Of a DNA stretch of 64,000 nucleotides, positions 35,930 through 43,568 are shown piece after piece. The notes under the pieces are model-generated. The model was not told the DNA's origin, did no database searches, and was given only the letters and a program-made list of their open reading frames with translations. The DNA lies in NCBI GenBank assembly GCA_000403255.2, contig KE159592.1, forward strand, positions 1-64,000, given 5' to 3'. The stretch comes from Lachnospiraceae bacterium 3-1 (GTDB lineage Bacteria; Bacillota; Clostridia; Lachnospirales; Lachnospiraceae). Each line of letters starts with the position of its first letter. Within the stretch, counting starts at the first letter, position 1. The position numbers and the translations under genes are program-made.

Positions 35930-38126
35930 GCTGAGTAAGCTTATGAGCGGAAAGGTAAAATGGCTGTTGCTGCTGTTTTTGGCAATTAATGGGGCGGCTT
36001 ATTATATCTATTTGATTCCTGCCATTCCTTCCCCAGAATACAGGAAAGTTTATGAGGAGGTACATCGAAGGGCAGAACAGGCAGGAGAACGCCAGGCAGG
36101 GCTTGCAGTAATCCAGGAGGAACGTCTCGTATTGGAACGGAAAGCGGAGGCAGCAGCGGAGGCAGGAGAAGAATTTTGGCTGAATGAAGAAGAACGATTG
36201 CGCTATGAAGCGCTGCAGATCGTGGAAGAGGAATATCGGGACGCAGACAATTTCGATACTTTTATTGAGCAGATAGATGCAAGGGCCGAAAAGCTGCTGG
36301 AATTTCCTATTTTTTCAAAGGAAGGAAGTTATTCTTATCGTAACATTATAAAGACGCAGAAAGATTTTTCCGGGTTAAAGGGTCTTGCTGTTACGCCCCA
36401 AAGCAGTGCGGGGCTGGTGAAAATGCAGGAGTTTATTTTGGCGGATGTGTTTGTGCTGGCCGGTGTTTGTCTGCTGTCATTTCAGCTATTTGGCAAGGAT
36501 GGGCGCAGTGGGATGCAGAAGCTTCTGCAATCGTCTTTGCGGGGCAGGGCGTATCTGAAATTCGTGCAGCTTGCCACAGTGTCCCTGAGCACTGCTTTGT
36601 ATGCATGTGCCATCTATGGGTGGAATATTCTTTTGACGGGGGAAACGGTTGGACTGCCGCCTCTTGGGGCGGAGATCCATGGAATTGCCGACTGTCGGAA
36701 TGTGTCATTCCCCTGTACAGTCGGTCTGTATCTTGTGCTTTTTATGCTTTGGAAAATGGCTGCTTCTGTTACCATTGCGCTAGTGTTTCAGGCAGTGATT
36801 TACAGGTTCAATGGAGGCAGAGCGGCATGGCTTGTGCTGGGAGGGGCTTTAGGACTAAGCTTTTCCCTGTGGTTTTATCTGCCTGAGAATCCGGTGGCAA
36901 AGATCTTCCGGTACTTAAATTTGATTGGAATATTTGATACAGCGGAGTTCTTAGGGGATTATCAGAATTTGAATCTATTGTCTTATCCGGTAGGACTTAC
37001 CCTTTCGGGATGTGTTTTGATGTTAGCGGTGGGCATTGGGAGCTGCGTGTCTGTTGCCGCATTTGGACCTTCTTCTTTGAAAATTTTTGGTTATGTTAGC
37101 AGCAGAGAATCATACAGGAGACGTGGAACAAGTATTTTTCGCAAGGAATGTGACAAGTATTTACGAGTGCAGAAAACTTGGGTGGTGTTTTTGATATTTA
37201 CAGCAGTTATGCTGTATCGGGATGTGGGAGAATGGCAGGATGCAGGCCTTGTGATGCCATGGGAATATTATTATGAACAGTTTTCGAAAGATTTTATTGG
37301 GAAAAGTGGCATGGAGCTGGAACAGGCGCTGGAAAGACTGGAGGAACAGTCCTTGATATTTATGGACGGCGGTCAATATGCCGCATTAGATAGAATACGG
37401 ATTCAGGCACAGTATATTTTAGAAAGTGGAAAGGAAGGAACAGTATATATCAATGAACGTGTTTGGGACGGATTCTTCTTTGACAAGGACAAGGAGCTGA
37501 CGCATTTTTTGATTTTTCTTTTAGCAGCAGTATTTTCCTTGGGAGGCTTATTTCAACATGAATCAGCCAGCAGGATGGGAGTGTTGATCCATTCCACAGC
37601 CAACAGCCGAAAGGTATACTGGTACAAATTTTTGATTGCATGTCTGACAGGAGCTGCGCTGCAAGCTGTGATTTGGCTGCCCTCCTGCTTTATATTTTTT
37701 TGGAGGAATCCAGAGGCTTTGAACATGGGAATGCCAGCATGGTCTCTGTCAGGGTTCCGGGAATTTCCAACTGACTGGACGGTTGGAACCCTTGTGGGGC
37801 TTACTGTGCTGCAGAGGATTGCAGCCGGAATTGCAGTAGCAGTGATATTCTTTCTTTTTGCGCAGATCTTCCTTTCTACAGTGCAGTTTTTTTCGGGGAC
37901 GGTTTTGCTGTTTATCCTGCCCAATGTGATATTGATGATTGCAAATATGGAATATATGAACCCTCTGATTTCTCTGCTGCGTTATCATTTAGAGCCGTTA
38001 TTGAAATACATTTACGCGTTTTCTTCTTGGCCGTCTGTGTATCATGAGATTTCAGAAGTGGCTTGTGTGCTGGCAGTGGCTGCGGTAGGAGCCGCGCTTT
38101 GGGCTGGGGATAGGAAATGGAAGTAA
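35913..38126 (+). CDS. ABC transporter permease with large extracellular loops
   Basis: A 737-residue protein; ATG 35913 is chosen because GGGGTGGGGAG precedes it. A first helix (KWLLLLFLAINGAAYYIYLI) is followed by a ~140-residue charged, coiled external segment (rich in Glu/Ala/Arg). Then comes a cluster of ~5-6 helices (FVLAGVCLLSFQLFG; LYLVLFMLWKMAASVTIALV), a second long loop after a TM at ~420, and a final helix cluster ending in ALWAGDRKWK. This doubled TM-loop-TM layout fits ABC-2 type exporters found beside bacteriocin and lantibiotic loci. It probably exports or expels a peptide together with the ATPase. It ends the operon; pfp has its own promoter. Confidence 0.82.
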   Translation: MLVRYELSKLMSGKVKWLLLLFLAINGAAYYIYLIPAIPSPEYRKVYEEVHRRAEQAGERQAGLAVIQEERLVLERKAEAAAEAGEEFWLNEEERLRYEALQIVEEEYRDADNFDTFIEQIDARAEKLLEFPIFSKEGSYSYRNIIKTQKDFSGLKGLAVTPQSSAGLVKMQEFILADVFVLAGVCLLSFQLFGKDGRSGMQKLLQSSLRGRAYLKFVQLATVSLSTALYACAIYGWNILLTGETVGLPPLGAEIHGIADCRNVSFPCTVGLYLVLFMLWKMAASVTIALVFQAVIYRFNGGRAAWLVLGGALGLSFSLWFYLPENPVAKIFRYLNLIGIFDTAEFLGDYQNLNLLSYPVGLTLSGCVLMLAVGIGSCVSVAAFGPSSLKIFGYVSSRESYRRRGTSIFRKECDKYLRVQKTWVVFLIFTAVMLYRDVGEWQDAGLVMPWEYYYEQFSKDFIGKSGMELEQALERLEEQSLIFMDGGQYAALDRIRIQAQYILESGKEGTVYINERVWDGFFFDKDKELTHFLIFLLAAVFSLGGLFQHESASRMGVLIHSTANSRKVYWYKFLIACLTGAALQAVIWLPSCFIFFWRNPEALNMGMPAWSLSGFREFPTDWTVGTLVGLTVLQRIAAGIAVAVIFFLFAQIFLSTVQFFSGTVLLFILPNVILMIANMEYMNPLISLLRYHLEPLLKYIYAFSSWPSVYHEISEVACVLAVAAVGAALWAGDRKWK

Positions 38127-38202
38127 AGATAGTGTCGTTACTGGTCACGGAGTGAACAGTAATACAGTGTTAAAAAGTCTTTTTGAAAGATAAAAGAAAA
38201 AC

Positions 38203-38231
38203 TTGTACAAGACGCATTTTTTTGGTATAAT
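38203..38231 (+). promoter_or_regulatory. Promoter of the phosphofructokinase gene
   Basis: TTGTAC (38203-38208), 17-bp spacer, TATAAT (38226-38231), 41 bp before the start codon. Confidence 0.75.
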
Positions 38232-38272
38232 ATACATTATGGGTTTTGTAAAAAGAAGATGGAGGTACAAAT

Positions 38273-39520
38273 ATGAAGCGCAATGTTATTGTGGGACAAT
38301 CAGGAGGCCCTACTGCAGCGATTAATTCCAGCCTTGCAGGGGTATACAGAACAGCAAAAGACCGTGGAGCAAAGAAGGTATATGGAATGCTGCATGGCAT
38401 ACAGGGACTCCTTCAGGAAAGGTACATTGACCTTTCGGAGCATATTACGAATGAGCTGGATGCGGAGCTTTTAAAGCGTACACCAGCGGCTTATCTGGGT
38501 TCTTGCCGTTATAAACTGCCAGAAATCCATGAAGATATGGGAGTTTACGAGAAGATTTTTGAAATTTTAGATAAGCTTGATATTGAAGCATTTATTTATA
38601 TTGGTGGAAATGATTCTATGGATACCATCAAGAAGTTATCTGATTATGCTATTATTACTGGACAGACAGTACGCTTTATTGGCTGCCCGAAGACCATTGA
38701 CAATGATTTGGCATTGACAGACCATACGCCAGGATATGGAAGCGCTGCAAAATACATCGGCACTTCTGTGAAAGAGATTATCTGCGATAGCTTTTGTCTG
38801 GAGTACAACAAGGGATTGGTTACAATTATTGAGATTATGGGACGTAATGCTGGCTGGCTGACAGGAGCGGCAGCTTTGGCAAAGGGTGAGGACAGCACAG
38901 GTCCTGATTTGATTTATCTTCCAGAATTACAGTTTGATCTGGAGAAATTTATTGCGAAGATTCGCAAGCTGTTGGAGAAGAAATCTTCTGTTGTGGTAGC
39001 AGTTTCAGAAGGAATTCGGACAGCAGATGGAAAATATGTCTGTGAACTTGGAAATAGTGTAGATTTTGTGGATGCGTTTGGTCACAAACAGCTCTCAGGA
39101 ACAGCGGCATATCTGGCAAGCTTTGTTGCAGGAGAGATCGGATGTAAGACACGTGCGATTGAATTGAGCACTTTGCAGCGTTCAGCTTCTCATTCCGCAT
39201 CACGAGTGGATATTCTGGAGGCTTATCAGGTAGGCGGCGCTGCTGTTAAGGCAGCAGATGAAGGTGATACTGGAAAGATGGTAGTGCTGGAAAGAATATC
39301 TGATGATCCTTATCAGAGTACAACAGCGGTTAAGGATGTACATAAGATTGCAAATGATGAGAAGCTAGTGCCTAGAGATTGGGTGACAAAGGATGGCACT
39401 TATGTGACAGACGAGTTTGTAACATATGTGAAACCGTTGATTCAAGGTGATGTATCACCAGTTATGGTAGACGGAATTCCACGCCATCTGTATAAACCGG
39501 GATTTCAGGAAAAATTGTAA
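38273..39520 (+). CDS. pfp: Phosphofructokinase, PPi-dependent type by its active-site residues
   Basis: A 415-residue protein with GGAGG before ATG 38273. The phosphate-donor loop reads GGNDS (111-115) and the catalytic loop PKTIDND (139-145). In ATP enzymes the two diagnostic positions are Gly (GGDGS and PGTIDND); here they are Asp114 and Lys140, the pair known from pyrophosphate-dependent enzymes. Asp143 is the catalytic base. MGRNAGWLTGAAAL and the C-terminal substrate residues are kept. It therefore probably makes fructose 1,6-bisphosphate from fructose 6-phosphate with PPi, reversibly. It is monocistronic with its own promoter and terminator. Confidence 0.88.
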   Translation: MKRNVIVGQSGGPTAAINSSLAGVYRTAKDRGAKKVYGMLHGIQGLLQERYIDLSEHITNELDAELLKRTPAAYLGSCRYKLPEIHEDMGVYEKIFEILDKLDIEAFIYIGGNDSMDTIKKLSDYAIITGQTVRFIGCPKTIDNDLALTDHTPGYGSAAKYIGTSVKEIICDSFCLEYNKGLVTIIEIMGRNAGWLTGAAALAKGEDSTGPDLIYLPELQFDLEKFIAKIRKLLEKKSSVVVAVSEGIRTADGKYVCELGNSVDFVDAFGHKQLSGTAAYLASFVAGEIGCKTRAIELSTLQRSASHSASRVDILEAYQVGGAAVKAADEGDTGKMVVLERISDDPYQSTTAVKDVHKIANDEKLVPRDWVTKDGTYVTDEFVTYVKPLIQGDVSPVMVDGIPRHLYKPGFQEKL

Positions 39521-39529
39521 GTTTTAAGG

Positions 39530-39561
39530 GCAGGAAGCTGGGCGCCAGCCTCCTGCTTTTT
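39530..39561 (+). terminator. Terminator after pfp
   Basis: GCAGGAAGCTGG pairs with CCAGCCTCCTGC (one bulge), followed by TTTTTC. Confidence 0.75.
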
Positions 39562-39588
39562 CATTCTAAAGGGAGAAAGCCAAGACCA

Positions 39589-41037
39589 ATGTATAATGAA
39601 ATTGATTTAGACAAAATAGATGTAAGCCATGAGCCGCCCACGCAGGAGCCGGCCCGTCAATATTACTTTATGGCAAAATGTCGGGAATGGGTTCGGGAGT
39701 TTGAACAAAAAAACGGACGTCGCCCATGCTTTTTTGTTCAAACCTTCGGGTGCCAGATGAATGCAAGGGATTCAGAAAAGCTGGTGGGAATTCTGGAGAC
39801 TGTTGGCTATTGTCAAGCAGAGAAGGAAGAGGCAGATTTTGTAATTTATAATACTTGTACGGTTCGGGAAAATGCCAATAATAAGGTCTGGGGACGCCTG
39901 GGCTACTTAAATGCATATAAGAAGCATCATCCCCATATGAAAATTGCCCTTTGCGGCTGTATGATGCAGGAGGCAGAGGTTGTAGAGAAAATAAAAAAAA
40001 GCTATCCTTTCGTAGATTTGGTTTTTGGCACCCACAATATTTATAAGTTTGCTGAACTGCTGGAGACCTCTTTCGTACAGGAGGGAAGGGTTATCGATAT
40101 CTGGAAGGATACAGATAAGATTGTGGAAGAATTGCCGATAGAACGAAAATATTCCTTTAAATCTGGCGTCAATATTATGTTCGGATGTAACAATTTCTGC
40201 AGCTACTGTATTGTGCCCTATGTGCGTGGGAGGGAACGGAGCCGTAAGCCAGAAGATATTCTTGCTGAAATTGAACGTTTAGCGGCAGATGGCGTAGTGG
40301 AGATCATGTTGCTGGGACAGAATGTTAATTCTTATGGAAAAAACTTAAAGGAGCCTATAACTTTTGCTGAATTACTAAAACAAATAGAAGATATAGAAGG
40401 GATTGAGCGAATTCGTTTTATGACCTCTCATCCCAAAGACCTTTCTGACGAGTTGATAGAAGTAATGGGAAAATCAAAGAAAATATGCCGTCATCTGCAT
40501 CTTCCGCTCCAATCGGGCAGCAGTCGTATTTTGAAAGCCATGAATCGTCATTACGATAAGGAGCAGTACTTATCCTTAGTGGAAAAAATCAGAAGGGCAG
40601 TGCCGGATATTGCCTTGACCACAGACATTATTGTAGGATTTCCTGGGGAAACAGAAGAGGACTTTCTGGAGACAATGGATGTGGTGGAACAGGTAGGGTA
40701 TGAAAGCGCTTTTACGTTTATTTATTCGAAACGTACAGGGACTCCGGCAGCTTTCATGGAAGAACAGATATCGGAAGATGTAGTAAAGGATCGTTTTGAC
40801 CGATTGCTAAAGAGTGTACAGTCCATTGCAGCGAAAAAAGCAGAGCTATATACGGGAAAAACAGAGCCTGTTTTAGTGGAGGAAGTGAATGAACAGGATC
40901 AAATGCTGGTAAGCGGACGTTTAAGCAGCAATTTTATGGTACATTTTCCTGGAACAGAAGAAATGATTGGAAAAATTGTAAATGTAACATTAAAAGAATG
41001 CAAGGGATTTTACTTTTATGGAGAATTGGTGGAATAA
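39589..41037 (+). CDS. miaB: tRNA-2-methylthio-N6-dimethylallyladenosine synthase MiaB
   Basis: A 482-residue protein. The N-terminal ~65 residues are an extension before the MTTase domain. Auxiliary-cluster cysteines lie in QTFGCQMNARDSE, YNTCTVREN and LCGCMMQEAE. The radical-SAM motif is CNNFCSYC at ~203, with the PYVRGRERSR block that distinguishes MiaB from RimO. A TRAM domain ends the protein (EPVLVEEVNEQDQMLVSGR). It adds the methylthio group to i6A37 of tRNAs reading UNN codons, using two 4Fe-4S clusters and SAM. It heads a run of genes (ruvA, ruvB) on the same strand. Confidence 0.96.
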   Translation: MYNEIDLDKIDVSHEPPTQEPARQYYFMAKCREWVREFEQKNGRRPCFFVQTFGCQMNARDSEKLVGILETVGYCQAEKEEADFVIYNTCTVRENANNKVWGRLGYLNAYKKHHPHMKIALCGCMMQEAEVVEKIKKSYPFVDLVFGTHNIYKFAELLETSFVQEGRVIDIWKDTDKIVEELPIERKYSFKSGVNIMFGCNNFCSYCIVPYVRGRERSRKPEDILAEIERLAADGVVEIMLLGQNVNSYGKNLKEPITFAELLKQIEDIEGIERIRFMTSHPKDLSDELIEVMGKSKKICRHLHLPLQSGSSRILKAMNRHYDKEQYLSLVEKIRRAVPDIALTTDIIVGFPGETEEDFLETMDVVEQVGYESAFTFIYSKRTGTPAAFMEEQISEDVVKDRFDRLLKSVQSIAAKKAELYTGKTEPVLVEEVNEQDQMLVSGRLSSNFMVHFPGTEEMIGKIVNVTLKECKGFYFYGELVE

Positions 41038-41069
41038 GCTGGGATTGCTGACAGGGAAAAGGAGATATC

Positions 41070-41681
41070 ATGTATTCTTATCTGAAAGGTGAACTGGTTG
41101 AGATTTTGGATGATACCATTGTAGTAGAAGTAAATAATGTAGGTTATAATGTTCATATTCCAGCCAGTATGATCGATAATTTTACTGGAACAGGTCAAAA
41201 AATAAAGATTTATACTTATCTTCATGTGAAAGAAGAATTGATGGAGCTTTATGGATTTCTGACCAGGGATGACTTGAATATTTTCAAGCTTCTGCTAGGA
41301 GTCAGCGGCATAGGTCCCAAAGGCGCGCTGGCAATTTTAACGGTAATGACGCCGGATGATCTGCGTTTTGCAGTATTGGGAGAGGATGCAAAGGCAATTG
41401 CAAAAGCCCCTGGAATTGGTACCAAGACAGCCCAGAGGTTAATCTTAGAGTTAAAGGACAAGTTAAAGCTAGAGGATGTCTTTGAGAACAAAATTGTGGA
41501 TATGGCAAATGAACAGGAAAATTCTCTTTCAGGTGTAAAAAGTGAGGCAGTGCAGGCATTATCGGCTTTGGGATATTCTTCTTCGGAAGCCATCAAAGCG
41601 GTGAGTGGAGTAGAGCTTGTCCCAGATATTACTGTTGAGGAAGTATTAAAGGCAGCCTTAAAGCAAATGGCATTTATATAA
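41070..41681 (+). CDS. ruvA: Holliday junction branch-migration protein RuvA
   Basis: A 203-residue protein with AAAAGGAG before ATG 41070. Domain I starts [15 protein letters not shown]. Two helix-hairpin-helix motifs lie at ~71-130 ([38 protein letters not shown]). The C-terminal domain III contacts RuvB ([20 protein letters not shown]). It binds four-way junctions as a tetramer and loads RuvB. Co-transcribed with ruvB, 19 bp downstream. Confidence 0.97.
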   Translation: MYSYLKGELVEILDDTIVVEVNNVGYNVHIPASMIDNFTGTGQKIKIYTYLHVKEELMELYGFLTRDDLNIFKLLLGVSGIGPKGALAILTVMTPDDLRFAVLGEDAKAIAKAPGIGTKTAQRLILELKDKLKLEDVFENKIVDMANEQENSLSGVKSEAVQALSALGYSSSEAIKAVSGVELVPDITVEEVLKAALKQMAFI

Positions 41682-41700
41682 ACAGAAAGGAATATCCTTC

Positions 41701-42693
41701 ATGGAAAAACGTGTAATTTCCACCCAGATTCAGGAAGAAGATCTAAAAATAGAAACTAGCTTACGTCCCCAGAAGCTGGAAGAATATATTGGACAGGAGA
41801 AGGCAAAAAAAACGCTGAAGGTTTATATTGAGGCAGCAAAGCAACGACAAGAAGCTTTGGATCATGTGCTTTTTTATGGGCCTCCCGGTTTGGGTAAGAC
41901 TACACTGGCAGGGATTATCGCCAATGAGATGGGGGTGCATATGAAAATCACCTCCGGGCCTGCAATTGGGAAGCCTGGAGAGATGGCAGCGATTTTAAGC
42001 GGGCTACAGGAAGGGGATATCCTTTTCGTAGATGAAATTCACCGTCTGAACCGCCAGGTGGAAGAGGTGCTTTATCCTGCCATGGAAGATTATGTGATTG
42101 ATATTATGATTGGAAAAGGGGCCACTGCCCGCTCGATTCGTTTGGATTTGCCCCATTTTACCCTGGTAGGGGCAACTACACGGGCGGGACTTTTGTCAGC
42201 GCCCTTACGTGATCGTTTTGGAGTAGTGCATCATTTGGAGTTTTATAATCCAGAGGAGTTAAAAACCATTATTCTTCATTCAGCAAAAAAACTTGAGGTG
42301 GAAATTGATCAAGATGGAGCATTTGAGCTGGCAAGGCGTTCCAGGGGAACTCCCAGGCTGGCCAACCGTCTGCTGAAACGGGTACGGGACTTTGCACAAG
42401 TAAAATACGAGGGGAAGATTACCTTAGAGGTAGCTGTTTTTGCGTTGGATTTGCTGGAAGTAGATAAGTATGGGCTGGATCAGAATGATCGAAATATTTT
42501 ATTGACCATGATCGAAAAATTTCAGGGAGGGCCGGTAGGACTTGATACGCTTGCAGCTTCTCTGGGGGAGGACGCGGGGACGATTGAAGACGTATATGAA
42601 CCTTATTTGGTGAAAAATGGGTTTATCAGCCGTACGCCCAAAGGAAGAGTGGCCACTGACTTTTCTTACAAACATTTCGGAATTGCAAAATAG
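41701..42693 (+). CDS. ruvB: Holliday junction branch-migration helicase RuvB
   Basis: A 330-residue AAA+ ATPase. Walker A is [14 protein letters not shown] at ~60, Walker [11 protein letters not shown], sensor 1 [20 protein letters not shown], and the C-terminal winged helix contains [20 protein letters not shown] and the final RTPKGRVAT. It drives branch migration of Holliday junctions with RuvA. Length and all motifs are normal. The ribosome binding site is AGAAAGGA. Confidence 0.98.
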   Translation: MEKRVISTQIQEEDLKIETSLRPQKLEEYIGQEKAKKTLKVYIEAAKQRQEALDHVLFYGPPGLGKTTLAGIIANEMGVHMKITSGPAIGKPGEMAAILSGLQEGDILFVDEIHRLNRQVEEVLYPAMEDYVIDIMIGKGATARSIRLDLPHFTLVGATTRAGLLSAPLRDRFGVVHHLEFYNPEELKTIILHSAKKLEVEIDQDGAFELARRSRGTPRLANRLLKRVRDFAQVKYEGKITLEVAVFALDLLEVDKYGLDQNDRNILLTMIEKFQGGPVGLDTLAASLGEDAGTIEDVYEPYLVKNGFISRTPKGRVATDFSYKHFGIAK

Positions 42694-42768
42694 TATTTGT
42701 TTTTCTGTAGAAATCAGTTATAATTAAGAAAGTGGTGGAGCAGATTAGTGTCAGGAGAGGATGAATAT

Positions 42769-43392
42769 ATGTCAGCAAAAACTAGCGCTGAGGTGCTAAT
42801 TGGAGGAAAGATTTATACTTTAAGCGGTTATGAAAGTGAAGATTATCTACAGAGAGTGGCAAAGTACATTAATGGGAAGATAAATGAATTCGATGAGATG
42901 GAGCAATTTCGTCGTTTTCCTGCAGAGATGAAGTCTACACTGGTACAATTAAATATAGCAGATGACTATTTTAAGGCAAGAGAACAGGCAGAGAAACTTG
43001 ATCAGGATGTCAAAGAGAAGGAAAAGGAAATTTATGAATTAAAACATGAATTAATTTCTCTTAGGATTAAGGCGGAAAGCAGTGAAAAGGCAGCTACGGA
43101 ATTTGAAAAAGAAAACCGGAAGCTTTTATTACATAAATCGAAACTGGAAAATGCACTGGAGGATGCACTATTAGGAAAGGTCAAAGGGCAGGTGCAGCCG
43201 GAGAAACAGACGTTAGATGTGGGGAATCATTTAGAAAGAGAAAAGAGTCAGATAGGAACTGTAACTCAGGATTCCAATGTCAGGAATCAGTTAGAAAAAG
43301 AACAAGGGCAAACGGACCCGGCACAGCCGAAAGAACAGATGCCCTTTGAGGAGTCGCATACAGATGCAAAAAGGGAAGAATATTCCGTTTGA
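42769..43392 (+). CDS. zapA: ZapA-like cell division protein with long tail
   Basis: A 207-residue protein. ATG 42769 follows AGGAGAGG and is preferred to GTG 42748. The ZapA domain is at ~1-85 (EVLIGGKIYTLSGYESEDYL; MKSTLVQLNIADDYFKAREQ), then a coiled coil to ~140 (QDVKEKEKEIYELKHELISL). A Gln/Glu-rich C-terminal tail (~145-207) has two related segments (VGNHLEREKSQIGT and VRNQLEKEQGQTDP). Typical ZapA proteins have 85-150 residues, so this is long. It would bind FtsZ filaments at midcell and bundle them. It lies behind ruvB, a common order in Lachnospiraceae. Confidence 0.88.
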   Translation: MSAKTSAEVLIGGKIYTLSGYESEDYLQRVAKYINGKINEFDEMEQFRRFPAEMKSTLVQLNIADDYFKAREQAEKLDQDVKEKEKEIYELKHELISLRIKAESSEKAATEFEKENRKLLLHKSKLENALEDALLGKVKGQVQPEKQTLDVGNHLEREKSQIGTVTQDSNVRNQLEKEQGQTDPAQPKEQMPFEESHTDAKREEYSV

Positions 43393-43432
43393 GATAAGTG
43401 GTGGCGTAAGACAAGGCAGTTTGTTTGGAATG

Positions 43433-43528
43433 GGGCTATCGCAAAATTGGGCGCTTCCACAAGATATCGTTCTATCTATGTGATAGTTAGAACGGTTATG
43501 ATGGAAAACCGTTATTTTGTGGCAGCCC
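43433..43528 (+). ncRNA. Candidate branched RNA structure between zapA and the U32 gene
   Basis: GGGCTATCGCAAAAT (43433-43447) pairs with ATTTTGTGGCAGCCC (43514-43528) at 14 of 15 positions including wobbles. Inside lie a hairpin at 43469-43493 (GTTCTATCTA/TAGTTAGAAC) and another at 43491-43513 (AACGGTT/AACCGTT) that share three bases, so they may compete. No T run follows, which argues against a plain terminator. Not matched to any known riboswitch class. Confidence 0.4.
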
Positions 43529-43568
43529 TATATTCATGATAATTATTTGACTGTATAGGAGAGATGTT

